Shown piece after piece: positions 24,117 through 36,999 of a stretch of 64,000 nucleotides of DNA (position 1 is the stretch's first letter; the number at the start of each line of letters is the position of its first letter). A model generated the notes under the pieces. It was not told where the DNA came from. It worked only from the letters and a program-made list of their open reading frames with translations, and did no database searches. Source of the DNA: Saururus chinensis (lineage: Eukaryota; Streptophyta; Magnoliopsida; Piperales; Saururaceae); the NCBI GenBank assembly GCA_035235625.1, contig CP141142.1, positions 20,470,995-20,534,994 of the forward strand. Direction: 5' to 3'. The position numbers were made by a program, and so were the translations under genes.

Positions 24117-24889
24117 GGGCCTATTTGGATTGGTAGAAACGGGGAGAAAGAGAAAGAGAAAGAGAAAGTGAATCCAGGTGAAAGAGAAACTAGGAGATTC
24201 CTAAATATTTTCCACTGTTTGGTTACACAAATGATGTTAGAGAAAATTGACAGTGACAGTGGTGGTAGCGGTGGAGGTGGTAGTGGCGGCAGCGGTTGTA
24301 GTGGTGGCAGCAGTTGAAGTGGTGGCGGTGGCGGTGGCAGTTGTGGTGGTGGTGGCAACGGCGGTGGCAGTGGTGGTGGCATGGTGGCAATGGTGGTGGT
24401 GGCGGTGGTAGAGGTGGTGGCAACAACAGCGGCGGTGGCAGCGGTGTTGGTGGTGGCAGCAGCGGTGGTGGCAATGGTTGTCATGGTGGTGGCAATGGCA
24501 GAGGTGGTGGCAGAGGTGGTGTCAGAGATGGTGGTGGCGGTGGTGGCGATGGTGGTAGTGGTGGTGGCGGTGGTGGTGGTGGCAGAGGTGGTGGTGGTGG
24601 CTGCGGCGGTAGTGGTGGCGACAGTGGCAGTGACAATGGTGGTAGTGGTGGCGGCGATGGTAGTGGTGGTGGTAGTGGTAATAGCATTAAGACATAAGTG
24701 TTTAGTATAATGATTTTCTCCCAAAATCTATGGGTTGATGGGTGAAAAATTTTTGGGCCAAATTTTTAGCTATTTTCTCTCACTTTTCACTCTAGTTTCT
24801 CTTTCCCCGTTGCACCAAACAATGGAAACTAGGAGATTTTAAGAAGATTCATTTCCTTTCCCCCACTTTCCACCAATTCAAACAGACCC
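24117..24889. mobile_element. Tourist-like (PIF/Harbinger) MITE with a GGT/GGC expansion
   Basis: The left end is GGGCCTATTTGGATTGGTAG. The complement of the right end is GGGTCTGTTTGAATTGGTGG. TAA occurs immediately before (24114-24116) and after (24890-24892). GGGCCTGTTTGG-like ends with a TAA duplication are typical of Tourist/PIF-Harbinger MITEs. Length is 773 bp. The centre (about 24250-24690) is an imperfect trinucleotide repeat. It is inserted in the gypsy body between protease and RT. Confidence 0.85.
24250..24690. repeat. Imperfect (GGT/GGC)n trinucleotide tract
   Basis: About 440 bp made almost only of GGT, GGC, AGT and GAT triplets. It produces long open frames (poly-Gly, poly-Val/Ala; poly-Pro and poly-Thr on the other strand) that are by-products of the repeat. 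Confidence 0.95.
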
Positions 24890-25034
24890 TAAGTGAAATC
24901 TATAGTCATATAGAAGAAGTCCCAAGAGACCAGACTTAAATCCTTGAGCCATTGAACATTAAGAACAACATGAACCCCCTTTGTGGGAAGCAAAAATAAA
25001 TCCAAAGTATAAGTCTAGCATTGCAACAATAATT

Positions 25035-25265
25035 CTACCTTAGAGTAGTGTCCCTACTCTTGAGAAGGTTTCCATCTCCAATCAAAACATAAAAGGTCTC
25101 AGAGTCATTAATAGGAAATTCAAGGCAACGAGCAACTTGATCATTAACCAAATTATGGGTACACCCACTATCAAATAAAAGAGAGACCAGTTGCTTTTTA
25201 ATCAAACACTTAACATGCATAGTGCGAGGAGTATAAGTACCCACAAAGTCGCGTAAGGTAATCAC
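25035..25265 (-). pseudogene. Gypsy retropepsin (aspartic protease) remnant
   Basis: The minus strand encodes VKCLIKKQLVSLLFDSGCTH followed by NLVNDQVARCLEF. The D-S-G motif (LFDSGCTHNLV) is the active-site pattern of retrotransposon proteases. The frame is open over this piece, but the flanking sequence is broken. It belongs to the gypsy element described for this region. Confidence 0.8.
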
Positions 25266-26334
25266 CTTATCACGGGCCTCAATGGTATCATATTAATTCT
25301 CCTCAAAATCACCACAAGTACACTCCATAAGTTCCTCATTAAAACTTTCATCAATCATAAACAATTTACAAGTCATGCATGTTGCTTAAGGGTTTATTTT
25401 TTAACAAATTTATGACATAACCCCATCGAACAATGATCAACCATTTGAGTAAGAATGAGACAAGTAATAGGAGCAATGGAGGAAGAAGTACCTAGAGGAT
25501 GGCCACCCCGTGGCTAGTGAGAAGATGGAGCATGGCAAGATAGAAGGGTTGATGCTAATGGATGACAGAAAGAAGGATGACCAAGCTGTGATAACTTCTC
25601 CTCACAAACATGAGTCATGCACATCATTTCCATCAAGCAGATTTGTGGGAAAGTCTGCAATTGATCCTTAATATGAAGCCTAAGAACAGGTTCAATGACA
25701 CCAACAAGGGCATGATTTGGCCATCCCTTGGACATAGTGCATTAAGTGTTCAAACATATCTTGGTAGTTTGAGACCTATCTCTATTGTTGAACCTATGGC
25801 AACCAGCTATTAAAATTTTTATAGGGTGTTTGGCCAAAGTAGAGAAGAAGAGCATGCTCAAACTCATTCCATGTAGCTTCAGGTGTGGAGCAAGAAAGTG
25901 GTTGACCCTCTATATCGAAAGAAGCTACTTTGTACTATTCATAGGTTGAAATGAGATGAAAGTGGAAGAATTACTTAGCCCTAGAAACAAATTAATCTAG
26001 GTCATTGCCTTTTAAGACAAAAAACATGATGAAAATTGGGCTAGCTTGAATAATGTGGTTTTGATCTAGGGAAGCATTGCCACAAGGATAGTCTGCACGG
26101 CATCAACCATGACCTCTATGCTCATTGTTGTCCTTCTTGTTAAGAAAAGCATCATGATAGTCAAAATGGTCCTCCATATGAGTGTAACCAAGTGGATAAG
26201 GGGTGGACACTTCTGGATAATGAGCACATGCATGATGGAGCTAACGAGGTAATAGTCCCGGATAGCATGAGTGGCTGAAGGTGGGTCCACATGAGAAAAC
26301 TCCCCATGCGGCAAGGGAAGGATAGAAGACTTAC

Positions 26335-29300
26335 TGTCATGCCCCAGCTCTGCCCGACCTGAGCCAAACCCGGTCCAAGGGCCAGTCAGTGCGTGGGGGC
26401 GACAAAATTGAATGGATTATCGAATTCGAGTAAGACTTAGCCGCTCATACGGGCAGTTCAAATAGCGAAGTAGCACACCTCACGTCCTTTGAGCAAGAGT
26501 AATAAAGATAAAGAGGATAATAAAATAAACCATCATAATCATCCTTACACACAACCCACATCATAATATCTAGAGCCCACACATAGCTCAAAGTCTGAAA
26601 AGATCATAGATGTTTAACAACAACAAATAAACACTAGTAACATACATAATCCACCACACGTGGTTCTCAAGTGCCAGAAATATGAAAATTAGAAAGTAAA
26701 ACACCATTAGAATGTGGCAAAAGCTAATCCCATGTGTACCCATAACGTCCCTCATATAAAGTATCCTGTTCGTTAGCACGTCACGCCATGCAACCCCAAA
26801 ATAAATCACAAAAATGGGGTGAGTACAAAACTCAGTAATGGTTTGATGACAGTGATAAAATAAAAAAGATGATCACGACATAACATCATGGCAATTCACA
26901 TTCATAAATGCATGGTATACCCTTTTCTAATCGTCACCTTACTAAACCTCTACTTAACCATAAACATAAGGGCTAGCATGCATAGATGAAATCAGGGCAT
27001 AAATGATCATGTTATGAGTTTGCATCCATCCTGCATAAGTATTGATTCACATCCAATGAAATAAAGCATAATACTACGCATAATTCTTATGAGAAGTGTC
27101 TCTAACACACTTTCTGATTATGCATCCATATCACAAGAACCTACACAATAGTGTCTCCCACACACAATTCAGATCATGTATTTATATCACGTAAACCTGC
27201 ATAATAGTGTCTCAATCACACAATTTAGATCGTGTATAAACATCCCATATATAAACTGCATGAGAAGTGTCTCCAATACACATAATCACATAATGCAGAT
27301 TCATATCATTCATCCATGAATCATTCACCCTACATAATAAGTGTCTCAATCACACTATACTAAATCATGTATAATAAATTAAATCCGCATGTGTCACATA
27401 ATCTTAATTATCCCTACACAACTTGTGTAATCTTGGGCATAATATAATCTCATACACATGTATTATCAACAAATGGTGAATGCCCCCATCAAGGAGTAAA
27501 CACAATCATTGCCACAAAGGCTAGACGTAGTCCGATTTAACCAAAAACCTAGGGCATTGCCCGCTCTGGATACAGTCCAAATTCCACAAGGGAACTAAGA
27601 TGCAGGGGTAGTCAGCCCCCCTGCTCGCCCAGGATAATCCACATGAGAAGTACAAATCCCTAAAGGGAACCTAGAGTAGGTCTGCTCGCCCAAGACAATT
27701 CTGGCTAAGAACATCTAAATTCCCGCACAGGGAACCTAGAGCAGTGTGTTTTCCAAGGACATATCTGTGGTGAGGAGAGTCCAAATTCCCTCATAGGGAA
27801 CCTAAAACAAATTGTAGCCAGTGTACGAATGCGTACCACTTTGGATGCTAAGTGTCCAGATGTGACTATCTCAAGAAATCCCAACCACAAGATGAATCTA
27901 TCTCTCATCTCCATATATCCCAAATCAACACAACTCAACCCGGAAAGTATCCATGTTCCATATAGGAACTTAAATCGAAATCATATCCTTTCATGCTAGC
28001 CAAGTTTTGATTAATCCAATGATCGATTAATCCGGCATGCAATCTCACGCTATTGCATCCAATGGATCAAATATGGCTAAACATCGGTAAAGTCTCATAC
28101 ATGAAATCCATTTCATGATGCATGCAACATGATACATATGCGGGCAATCTCTATGTGAATTCCAACATATGGAATCAGTCCCCACATGCATCACATTAGA
28201 ATCATAAACAACCACCATTTCATAATAATTTCCCCACATGTGTGTGTTCATACATTTCTTTGACAATTGCTCATAAAATAATACACACATGCTTTGATGA
28301 AATATAATCATGTTTACCAATTGAAATCATGGGTAAAATCTATCGTAAACCATCATTTCATTCATGTGATATAAAATGCTTAACTCTTACATGCATAATT
28401 ATTCTACACATGAAGCTAGAACATGATATTACCATTAACCCACAGTTCGTTCATATTATAAGATGACATATCATATCATTATCATACAATAACCTTGCTG
28501 GAAACATGCTTAAGCACAAGAATTTCATCAACCATAGATTCAAGATAATCAATGTTAACATGTCTAACCGCAATCATGTAATTCCACAAATTACTCAAGC
28601 ATGCTTTATAAATCCCAACCTAAATAGCTTACACTTACAGTAGCTTATTCTAACTCAAAGCACACTACATAAACATTAAAGATATCAGTTGTGAGTAAAA
28701 ATACCGGAATAAACATAAAAACCTAAAATGCTCAAATATGATGTGTAGCCAATCAATGACCTATAAGGCCATTCGATCGGCTGGGCTAAAAATTGGCTTG
28801 CAAATCCATTCGGCCGATCGATCGGCCTGCAAGGGCAATCGATCGCCGGAACGACAGATCTAGTTCGTCTTCTTCATTTTGAAAACCAAACTGAGACACC
28901 ATTAATGGAACTTAAAACCTTCAATCAAAGCCTCAAACATCATGAAAATTAAATCAAACATTCCAGAATGCTAAATCAACCTATTTCAAATCAAAACCCT
29001 AATAAATCAAGGAAAAAGATTAATTTTTTAATAATCTATCATTAAATCCCTAAACAAGAAACCCACTAAAGCAAAACACATAAAAATTGAGACTTTTCAA
29101 ACATAGTAAGGCTGAGATTAAACCCATTACCTTTACCTTGATTTTGAGTTGGATTGGCTCCTTAATCACATCTAAAACCTTCCAAAAATATGATTTTCTT
29201 GTTCATACCCACCTATATCCGATTTAAACTTGAAAATCATTGGAAAAAAACTAGATCTAGAGTTTTGGAGACATAAAAATGAAAATTTAAAAGCTAGAGT

Positions 29301-29954
29301 CTGGAGTAGAGGTGTAAATTAGTGATTTAATGGCTTGAAAATGAATTGAATCAATGGTGAAGGAGGAGATTAGGGGAAGTTTATGAAAAACCTTAATGAT
29401 CAAGAAAGAATTAAGAAAATCTTACCTCTAATCACTTCTTCTTTAGGCCTAATAGGGAATTAGGCTCTAAATCTCCTAGCTCAACCATTTTCCAATTGGG
29501 AAAGGGGTCAACCCTTTCTTTTTATAGGAAAGAGTGGGCTAGAGCTAGTTTAAACTTGGGGTGTAAATAAAATTCTTAACTAGAAGCAAGAAATTTGGTC
29601 ATTTAAACTTAAATTAAGTGCAGAAAAATTCTAAATTTTTTTCTAATAACATATTTTGATGTCTGGGATGTTTTGAACCAAAAACCCCAAATTTGACCAT
29701 GGGCCCATAGGTGTTCCCGTTAAACACTAATTTTTAAAAATTTTGAGAAAATTATAAAAATTCCCAAAACTTCATAATTGACCTAAATTCACGTAAAACT
29801 CATAAAAGTGAAGTTAGTTTTGATTAAAACCTTTGGAAACCACTTTTATTGTTGAAAATCATTGAAATCGATTAGAAAAGGCTTAAACCACACGAAGACC
29901 ATTAAATAATAAATAAAATTGAAAGTAAACCGGTTTAAGACAAGAATCCTTACA
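26335..29954. mobile_element. Solo LTR, 3.6 kb, target duplication CTTAC
   Basis: It begins TGTCATGCCCCAGCTC and ends CAAGAATCCTTACA, with CTTAC immediately before (26330-26334) and after (29955-29959). Inside, at about 27090-27360, the phrase GTGTCTC(T/C)AACACAC recurs every 70-80 bp; at 27580-27800 a phrase AATTCCC..AGGGAACCTA recurs about four times. At 28770-28860 there are several GATCGATCGG palindromic motifs. Its start resembles the LTR at 16273, so the two may be related families. Confidence 0.85.
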
Positions 29955-29959
29955 CTTAC

Positions 29960-30164
29960 CATGGTAGTGTGAAGACCCATTAACCCATGTTCTACTATTA
30001 ACTGGGATTCATTCAACTACACAGGAACCACTCGACAGGTAGTGGAATGGAGGGGCAAGGTGAATGGGTCGAGAATGGGTTCTATGGTGGGGTAAATTGT
30101 ATGCGCTGTCGCATTCAGTCAAAGGGTGTTTAGCACAGTGGTCAACATAGGGAGCTAATAAGTA
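29960..30164 (-). other. Unassigned remnant between two LTRs
   Basis: About 200 bp between the 3.6-kb LTR and the Athila-like LTR. On the minus strand it has an open stretch of about 50 codons (SAYNLPHHRTHSRPIHLAPP) with no family match I can make. It is probably part of the retroelement that received the two insertions. Confidence 0.3.
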
Positions 30165-30166
30165 TG

Positions 30167-30219
<53 letters not shown>

Positions 30220-31590
30220 ATATGCATTTTTACATTATTTGCTAGTATTGATTAGGTTAGTTAAGAGTTAGTTAATATTTTAATTTAATTATTAATTAAT
30301 TTGGGAGGTCTTAGTAGGTTAGGCGTGTTTTTAAATCCAGTTGGGATTTTAATTATGTTCTACATATCTAAAATATGTCATTTTTATGTTTTGTTGGTAA
30401 AGTACGCTTACCAAGGCCCTTAAACGATATTTGGAATAATTTAAAATACTCTTGACATGCTTTAAAATGATTTGGACAACTTTTCAGAGTTAAAAACAAG
30501 TTGGAAACTAATATTGACATAAAAGAAAGAGCTTAATGAACAGAGTAGAAAACTAAACAGGAATATGGACCATCCAATGAACAGGCTTAGCTTTCTGAAC
30601 ACAAACTGGATATGAATATGAATAGAACTGTCCAGATTGTAGAAATAGTATAGCCGTTCGAACAGGCATGCATGGCATTCGAACGAGATAACGCGCAGTT
30701 TCCTATTTTTAGCAAATTTTGAGTCCTTTTTATATTAGACATCCTCCTATGATTCTTATGCCTTTATAAAGATATATTTAGCTCGAAATTGAAAAAGAAT
30801 ACTAGATTTTCTGAAGAGAAGAAGGAAGAAGAAGATGGAAGATTATTTAAAGCTTTTAATGGAAATTAAAGAGTTTTCTTCTACAATGGAAGGTTAGATT
30901 TTTCTTTTACTTAAGAGTTGATGAAACTATAGATAAGTTTCAGTTTCTTTTCTTTTTAATTTAGATATTAGTTGTGAATAATGACAATTGTATGATAAGG
31001 ATTTTCTTTTTAATGGATGAGTTCTTCATGTTTATTCAATTATATGTTGATTAATTGTCTTGTTGATGATAGATTAATGTGGTTTTGATATTTACATCAA
31101 TTCTTATTTCTATGATTTAGATGAGATGGTAATGCAATAGTTTTAATGTTCATATAATTAATGAATTAGACGAGATATATTAAGATTAGACGAGTCATGC
31201 CTATAGTTAATTTAATGTAAATGATTTGTGCTATAATCGAAGATAGTTCATACAATGGATTCATCTAATGATTCTTTCTATAGTAATTCTAGCTTGTAGT
31301 TGAGAATACTTATTCATATTCACACTAAATTTAGATTAAAGGTTGAGAAAATGTTATAGTTCTATAGTGGATTCGATTTCCTAAGTAATGTGCATCATAT
31401 TGATCTCTTCCTTTTAATTTAGTGATTACTTCCTTTTCTTAATTAAAGTTTAAGTTCTTTTAGTTTTTAATAAATAAATTCGTCTCTTTGATTTAGTAAC
31501 TAATTCATCCATACCCGAGGTTCAACAACCCTTAAATACTTATCCGAGTACAATTGCCTTATATGCTTACAAAAGGTTTAATTATAAACA
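30165..31590 (+). mobile_element. Athila/Tat-like LTR
   Basis: After a (AT)24 run, this reads like the minus-strand solo LTR at 49003-50856 in the same order: TTTTATATGCATTTTTAC, TTAGGTTAGTTAAGAGTTAG, GATTTGGACAAC and CTGTCCAGATTG have clear counterparts there. It ends at about 31590 with TAATTATAAACA. I did not find a matching target duplication, so it may be truncated. Confidence 0.65.
30169..30216. repeat. (AT)24 microsatellite
   Basis: Forty-eight bases of pure AT near the start of the Athila-like LTR. Confidence 0.95.
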
Positions 31591-32455
31591 ATTAGGAACT
31601 AGTAGGATGGGGCTGATAGGGTGTCGAGCACGACAGAAGAAGATTGAACTGGAAAGGAAAGCATGATAGCCTGAGCCACAATGGAAGGAATAGTTTCAGC
31701 CGGCGGAAAGGGCTGGGCGCAAAAGGGTCCAGGGACCAATGGAGAGGACGAATACAAGGACTTGACAGCTGAATTTGCAAGAGGGGTGACAACTTGATTT
31801 GTTGGCTCAGCAGATGGTACTCGTGGAGAAGGGCCAGCCTGGCTGGCAGGTGTAGAGGTTGAGGGGGAAGGGCCAGACGTGGGTGGTAGGTGAAAAGTTT
31901 CACAACCAACAATGACTGGTAGAGTACCCCACTCTTGCTGACTCAAGGAACTAGAGGATGAAGGAGGCTGAGAAGGGCTGGTCTAGGGAAATATGGCAAG
32001 CAGATGAGAAGATGCCAGACAGAGCAACGGGTGAGAGGGGGTGCCATGCCAACAACAGAAGTTGAGGAAGCGACACCAAAGAAATCTGACAACCATGCTG
32101 AAGGTGGATGAATGACCAGGACTGAGATGCCCAGGTATGCATGATTAGTTGAAATGGTTGCTGCTTTTGTCTCCATTCTCCCCAAGCCAATGAGTCATGT
32201 CCTCTTGATTGGAGCAAGGGTGGTAAGTTATAAAACTATCACTTGCTTCTGATTTTCTCATTGTTGTACAAGGGCATGGAGGCGAGTGGGGTAGGAGACC
32301 AAGATGGACACATTGCTGAGGGATGAGGAATCCTTTGTCGTGAGGGAAGACTTTGCGGCCAGCGGCAGACTTTTCCAATGATGCATAGTCATGGAAGCAG
32401 GTGAGAGGGTGGGCGCGCAGGCATAGGGAGCAAGATATCCCTAAACTACCAATTA
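31591..32455 (-). mobile_element. Probable decayed retroelement gag/pol remnant
   Basis: The minus strand has a chain of overlapping short frames with Pro/Ser-rich protein (TSGPSPSTSTPASQAGPSPR at 31600-31946). Further upstream there is a piece reading CTTMRKSEASDSFITYHPCS that is reminiscent of a decayed Copia-type zinc knuckle. Stops and frameshifts separate the pieces. I rate the Copia assignment as tentative. Confidence 0.4.
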
Positions 32456-34802
32456 TGTTATCACGTTTGAGGTTTTTTCATATATTTACTTGAAAATTTT
32501 ACTTATAATTTATTTCAAAATATGGATGTAAATAAAGGAATCAACAAAATTCAAAACATGTAAAAATAATTTTTATAAATTAATCCATCATACAACCAAA
32601 CCAACATTCTCATGCAACCAAAAACAAAAACATAAAACTTGTCATGTCCATGGTCTATAAAAATAAATACATCCCAAGCACCTCTGAGTGTAAGTTCTTC
32701 AACACTCTGAGTTCTAAATAATACATATATGCACAAGTCCAGAAAAATAATACATTTATCTCTCATTTTACTCAATACATAAGATCTTGCTACAAAATGA
32801 TAGAGTCTCACTATGAGTCCATAACACATGGGAGCCGAGAAAGAGTGATCCACCACAAGGAAGAATGTCCATCCCGAAAAGCTCTTAATCAAACCTACAA
32901 AGGCCTTTAGGCCACGGGGCCAAAAATGCAGAAAATGAGTATTTACATATTCAGTAGGTGAAATCAAATCAATGAACTTCGTGAGTCTATACATAGATAT
33001 GTTTATGAAACTTCACATGAAGCAAGAAAGACATACAATATAAACAAAGTGTCTCACACAGAAACCATTGCACTAGCCTAACTTACATTTACACTTCCTC
33101 TTACAACATACTCTTACACTTACACTCTTATTAAAGTCTTACCAACTTATACAATCGTACGCTTACTCATACAACTTACACATACTCATACAACCTTACT
33201 TGGATAACATTATACAATCTTACTCATACTTAGAAGCTTACTCTAATCATCTACCTTAGAAGTTTACACTAACACTCACTCAGAATCTTACAAATACAAC
33301 TTACTCAGAATCTTCATTATAATTAATAAGCTCCCACATAAAAAAGAAATGGAATGTCACTGGGGTGTCACCTTAATCTCTAGGGAGGGATGCTATAAAC
33401 TTTTTCAAATGAAAAGCATGCCTATGCTCATGGGGAACATGATAAAAAAGGTAAGAGTATATCCATGATACTACTTACCTAAGCATGCAAATGCCCACTC
33501 TCTGGGGCCATACAGTGCCAATTAAGGGATTTATAGTGCCAACTAAGGGAGCAAATCTTACAGTGCCACTCTTGAGCAGAAATCTTATAATACCACTCTT
33601 AAGGAAAAATCTTATAGTGCCAATCATGGGCAAAACATACAGTGACATTTATAGGTAGAAAGATATACAATTTCAACCAAGGGAAGAAATTTACAATGCT
33701 CTCAAAAGAGCATCAAATTGTCTAGGCTTAAATACTACACCAAGACAAGACTAACAAAACATATATTGCTCTGAATAGAGCATTAGATGTTTAGGCTGAA
33801 ATACATCACTAAGACAAAATCCCTCTGGATAACACAATGGTTAGACATGGAAGGATGCTCAAACGATCACTTATCGTCTAGCTTAAACATAGAACTTCAT
33901 CTATTGAAACCTTTAGTCTCAACCTTGCAATGTTATTAAATTAGGGTTACTTATAATTCGAGTTCATATTATGTAACTTATTCATGTATTATTAGGCCCA
34001 GAACTACTTCAATATCACATTCATCAACCAACCAAGCTGGAACCATGCCCGCTCCAAGGCTCTAATCTATAAGGACAACGTACTTCACTTAAGTCATACA
34101 ATCCATACTCATAACTCACCCTTACCCTTATAGTCTTATGGATCTCCACATAGCCTTACTTGTCAAACTCAAACTCCATACCAATATACTCTTACCATTG
34201 TCCACTTACAACCTTACATCCCACATCATCCACCTTAAAACTAAATTATCTTACTCAAACACCTCAAATGAAACCCCTCATATCTAAATCCAATCATCAA
34301 ACCCTTATTTATTCCGTACTCATTGTTTTTATGTTACAATTCATATTGCGTACATTATGCATGTACAATTATGTTGTCATATCTTAGGAACTTATAGTCC
34401 CCCATAGTTGCTCCAAACCATAAGTCTGCTTAATCCCCGAAGTCTCCTGCTTGTTGCTCCAACATACCAATTGATTTAATCAAAACAAAGCTTCCAATCT
34501 CATCAAGTTTGACCTTCACCCGTCAATCTTCTATCTTCCATCACCCTACACACTACTGCAATTTTTGCATCATAGTCCATGAAACACCCTTTTGACAAAC
34601 TTATAATCAAATGAACATACTCGTGCCAATCAACCACATAGTGTTAGCCCACGTAGGAAGATTTATTACATGCTTAGATCACAGATATAACTCATCGATC
34701 ATCTTACTACCAATGCATATAAAAAAACCAAAATCAAGAGAGAAATACTCCAAATCCAAACTAAATTTCCATACACACATCAACAAACAAAACAAAAGTT
34801 CA
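32456..34802. mobile_element. Second copy of the 16.27-kb LTR family, 5' 2.3 kb
   Basis: From TGTTATCACGTTTGAGG on, this is collinear with 16273 to about 18700: the TATTTCAAAATATGGATGTA opening, the TTACACTTAC tract at about 33080-33310, the CAGTGCCAATTAAGGG repeats at 33500-33640 and the CATTATGCATGTACAATTATG motif near 34350 all have counterparts. The GC-rich 3' half of the 4.7-kb copy is missing. A candidate 5-bp repeat AATTA flanks 32456-34802 (32451-32455; 34803-34807), but AATTA is common in AT-rich DNA, so the right end is uncertain. Confidence 0.65.
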
Positions 34803-35459
34803 AATTAATGCTACAAACTTTATGCCATATATATTCCGCATCCACTAATCCATTTTCGCTTAACCTTGTGCAAGGGCGTGCCAAGGCACAAGTGTCAGTG
34901 CTGATCCTAGAGGCTGTAGAGCAAGATAATGTAGCCACCGCAACATAGTCTTCTTGCTCCCCTATCTGATCTCCCCTCCCTCGCCCAACCAATTGCAAAT
35001 TCATTGGCCCACCACGCGAAACACACATCAATCGGTAGCATTGATAGTGATAAAGAAGAAGACAGTAGAGTGTCTGGAAGCCGGGACCGGTGCTACTACA
35101 AAGGTTGAAACCAAGAGGGAGAAATTAAGGAAGGAGGTGTAGATGTTGGAGATCAATGGTGTATCTGTGAGGAGTAGAAGGGAGAGATAGGAGGAGGCGA
35201 CTGGAGAGGATGGTGGCTGTCAGAAGTGTAGATGAGAGGTGGGAGTTGTTGGCTATGTGAGGTGAGGTAGCTCTTGTGAGGGGCCGAACTAGACTTAGAT
35301 AGAGAGGACAAGAGGCAAAGCAACGAGAAGGGCTAATCAAATTTTGCGATACCCAATAGTCAAAAAATTTATTTTCTGGCGGGGGGGGGGGGGGGAGGTC
35401 GAGAAATAAATCCACTTTTCCACTGCCAGATTCTTCTTCATGTTTGGAAGTAGGACTTC
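34803..35459. other. Unassigned region with a G15 run
   Basis: Mixed sequence with no supported gene. A run of 15 G lies at 35381-35395. A short open frame at 34954-35142 has no recognisable domain. Confidence 0.4.
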
Positions 35460-35874
35460 ATTGTGGGCCGACAAGAAATAGAAAGGTGTTTCTAAGTCTA
35501 TGATGCTGAGTTTGATGCATGCAACATAGCAGCTTCATAGGTAGGTTGAATAAAATAGTTTCTACCTAGGTACGGACTAGAAAACTGGACTAATATTAAT
35601 GATCCAATTTAGATCTATTGCAATAATCTGGACATGTTGTCAAAACTTTAGAATAGAGAGATCAATACTAGAGGTAAGCACATTGAAGTGCATTACTATT
35701 ATGTCTAGGACATGATACATAGAGGAAAAATGATTGTGAGTCATATTCCTAATACTAAGATTTTGGCAGATCCATTAAGGCTTTAATGACAGATCTATTC
35801 ATATGACATCAATCCTCGATAAGTCTAGTGCTAGTAGCTATTGGACAATATGAGCCATTCAGCCATAGTGGGGA
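35460..35874 (+). mobile_element. Copia RNase H C-terminal remnant
   Basis: The plus strand at about 35660-35770 reads NREINTRGKHIEVHYYYV, a stop, then DMIHRGKMIVSHIPNTKILA and DPLRL. This is the end of the Copia RNase H domain (family: SKHIEVRYHFVRDxVxxGxI, TxxMLADPLTK). It is followed by a purine-rich tract and the LTR start at 35875, as expected at the 3' end of the element. Confidence 0.85.
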
Positions 35875-36478
35875 TGTTGGACTATGGTATGGGCTCAAGC
35901 CCACATGGTCTCTTAGTTTCATGTTAGTGTGAGCCAGTATGGGCCACACAAACCAAGGATAGTGAGGGTGGTCGTGCTGACCTCACAGGAATGACTTAGA
36001 CACATATACTTATGGGAGCAACATTCCAAATACACACGTACACTAGGCATGTAACTAGGGTGTGCATATTCACATTGTGGGGCCCCAACCTTGAACATGT
36101 GTCAATGGTAGGACTCTTGTAGTTAGTGAGGGGTCAACCCTATCTTAAGCATGGTCAAGTGAAGGGGCATAGGCCTCAGTGTGCTCGGTGAGATCGAACC
36201 CACACCTGTTATAATAGACCTTCTAGTTAATCTGTGTTGAGATAAGTTGTATGCCCACTATCTGTGAGAGCCCTAACCTCTCCTCCACTCCCCATCTCTC
36301 TCCAACACACTCCTTCGTCCTCCTTATCACTTGCCTTGATTCAAATTGATATTTGATGATGTCCCATGTATGATTTATTACTCATAATTGTATAAAAGTT
36401 TATGTGCATGATTAGAGAAATCATAAACATGGAGGACTTTCTCTTGTGCGCCAACGCCTCGTTAGGGCTCACACTTCC
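35875..36478 (+). mobile_element. Copia 3' LTR, interrupted by CACTA 2
   Basis: It starts TGTTGGACTATGGTATGG directly after the RNase H remnant. It is collinear with the LTR at 61147-62141: TGGGCCACACAAACCAAGGA, CACTAGGCATGTAACTAGGG, TTCACATTGTGGGGCCC and AGTGAGGGGTCAACCCTAT all have counterparts. The LTR breaks at 36478, and its last bases (CTACCACTGTACA, compare GCCACTCTACA in the other LTR) reappear at about 44089-44102, beyond CACTA 2. Confidence 0.75.
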
Positions 36479-36999
36479 CACTACAAGGAAAAAGACTTTG
36501 AGTGGTGCTTTTAAGCATCACTGATAGTCATAAAAGTATCTCTAATGACTAATAGAGATGCTTATAAAGCTTCACTAATAGTCCCATCACAATTGCTCAT
36601 AGTGACACATATGAAAAAGTGTCGCTAATAGTAATGCTATTAGTGTGATCTTTTCTTTCATTGCTAATATTAGTTTTTTGTGACACTTTAAAAAGTGTCG
36701 CTAGTAATTACAAAGTGTTGCTAATAATATAGTATTAGTGACTTTTTTTAAGCACCACTAATATAAAACATATTTAAAAAAGAAAAAATATTATTAGTGA
36801 CATTTATTAAATGGCGCTAAAAGTTTTTTTAGTAATGCTTTAGAAAAAAATGTCACTAATAAAATAAAATAAAAATTTCCATAACTAAACATTGCTAGTA
36901 ATATATTATTAGTGGCACCTTTTTGTGTTCCTAATAAGAAAAAAATTATTAACATCATTTTTTAAAAGTATTGCTAATAATAAATTTTTAAAAAAATAT

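Larger units (their letters stand above)
21379..26329 (-). mobile_element. Degenerate Ty3/gypsy retrotransposon body
   Basis: Reading from right to left on the minus strand I find a gag-like region (about 25500-26330), an aspartic protease (25035-25265), reverse transcriptase (about 23450-23765), RNase H (about 23040-23300) and integrase (about 21840-22760), then the 3' LTR. The order PR-RT-RH-INT is that of Ty3/gypsy. All domains carry stops or frameshifts. A Tourist-like MITE (24117-24889) is inserted between protease and RT, and a 3.6-kb LTR is inserted in the gag end at 26330. Confidence 0.88.

Noticed and set aside
24223..24724. Poly-Gly, poly-Pro and poly-Thr proteins on both strands
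   Set aside because: They are translations of the GGT/GGC trinucleotide tract inside a MITE.
30165..31590. Calling this LTR a solo LTR with a target duplication
   Set aside because: The flanking five bases (AAGTA and ATTAG) do not match, so I only call it an LTR.
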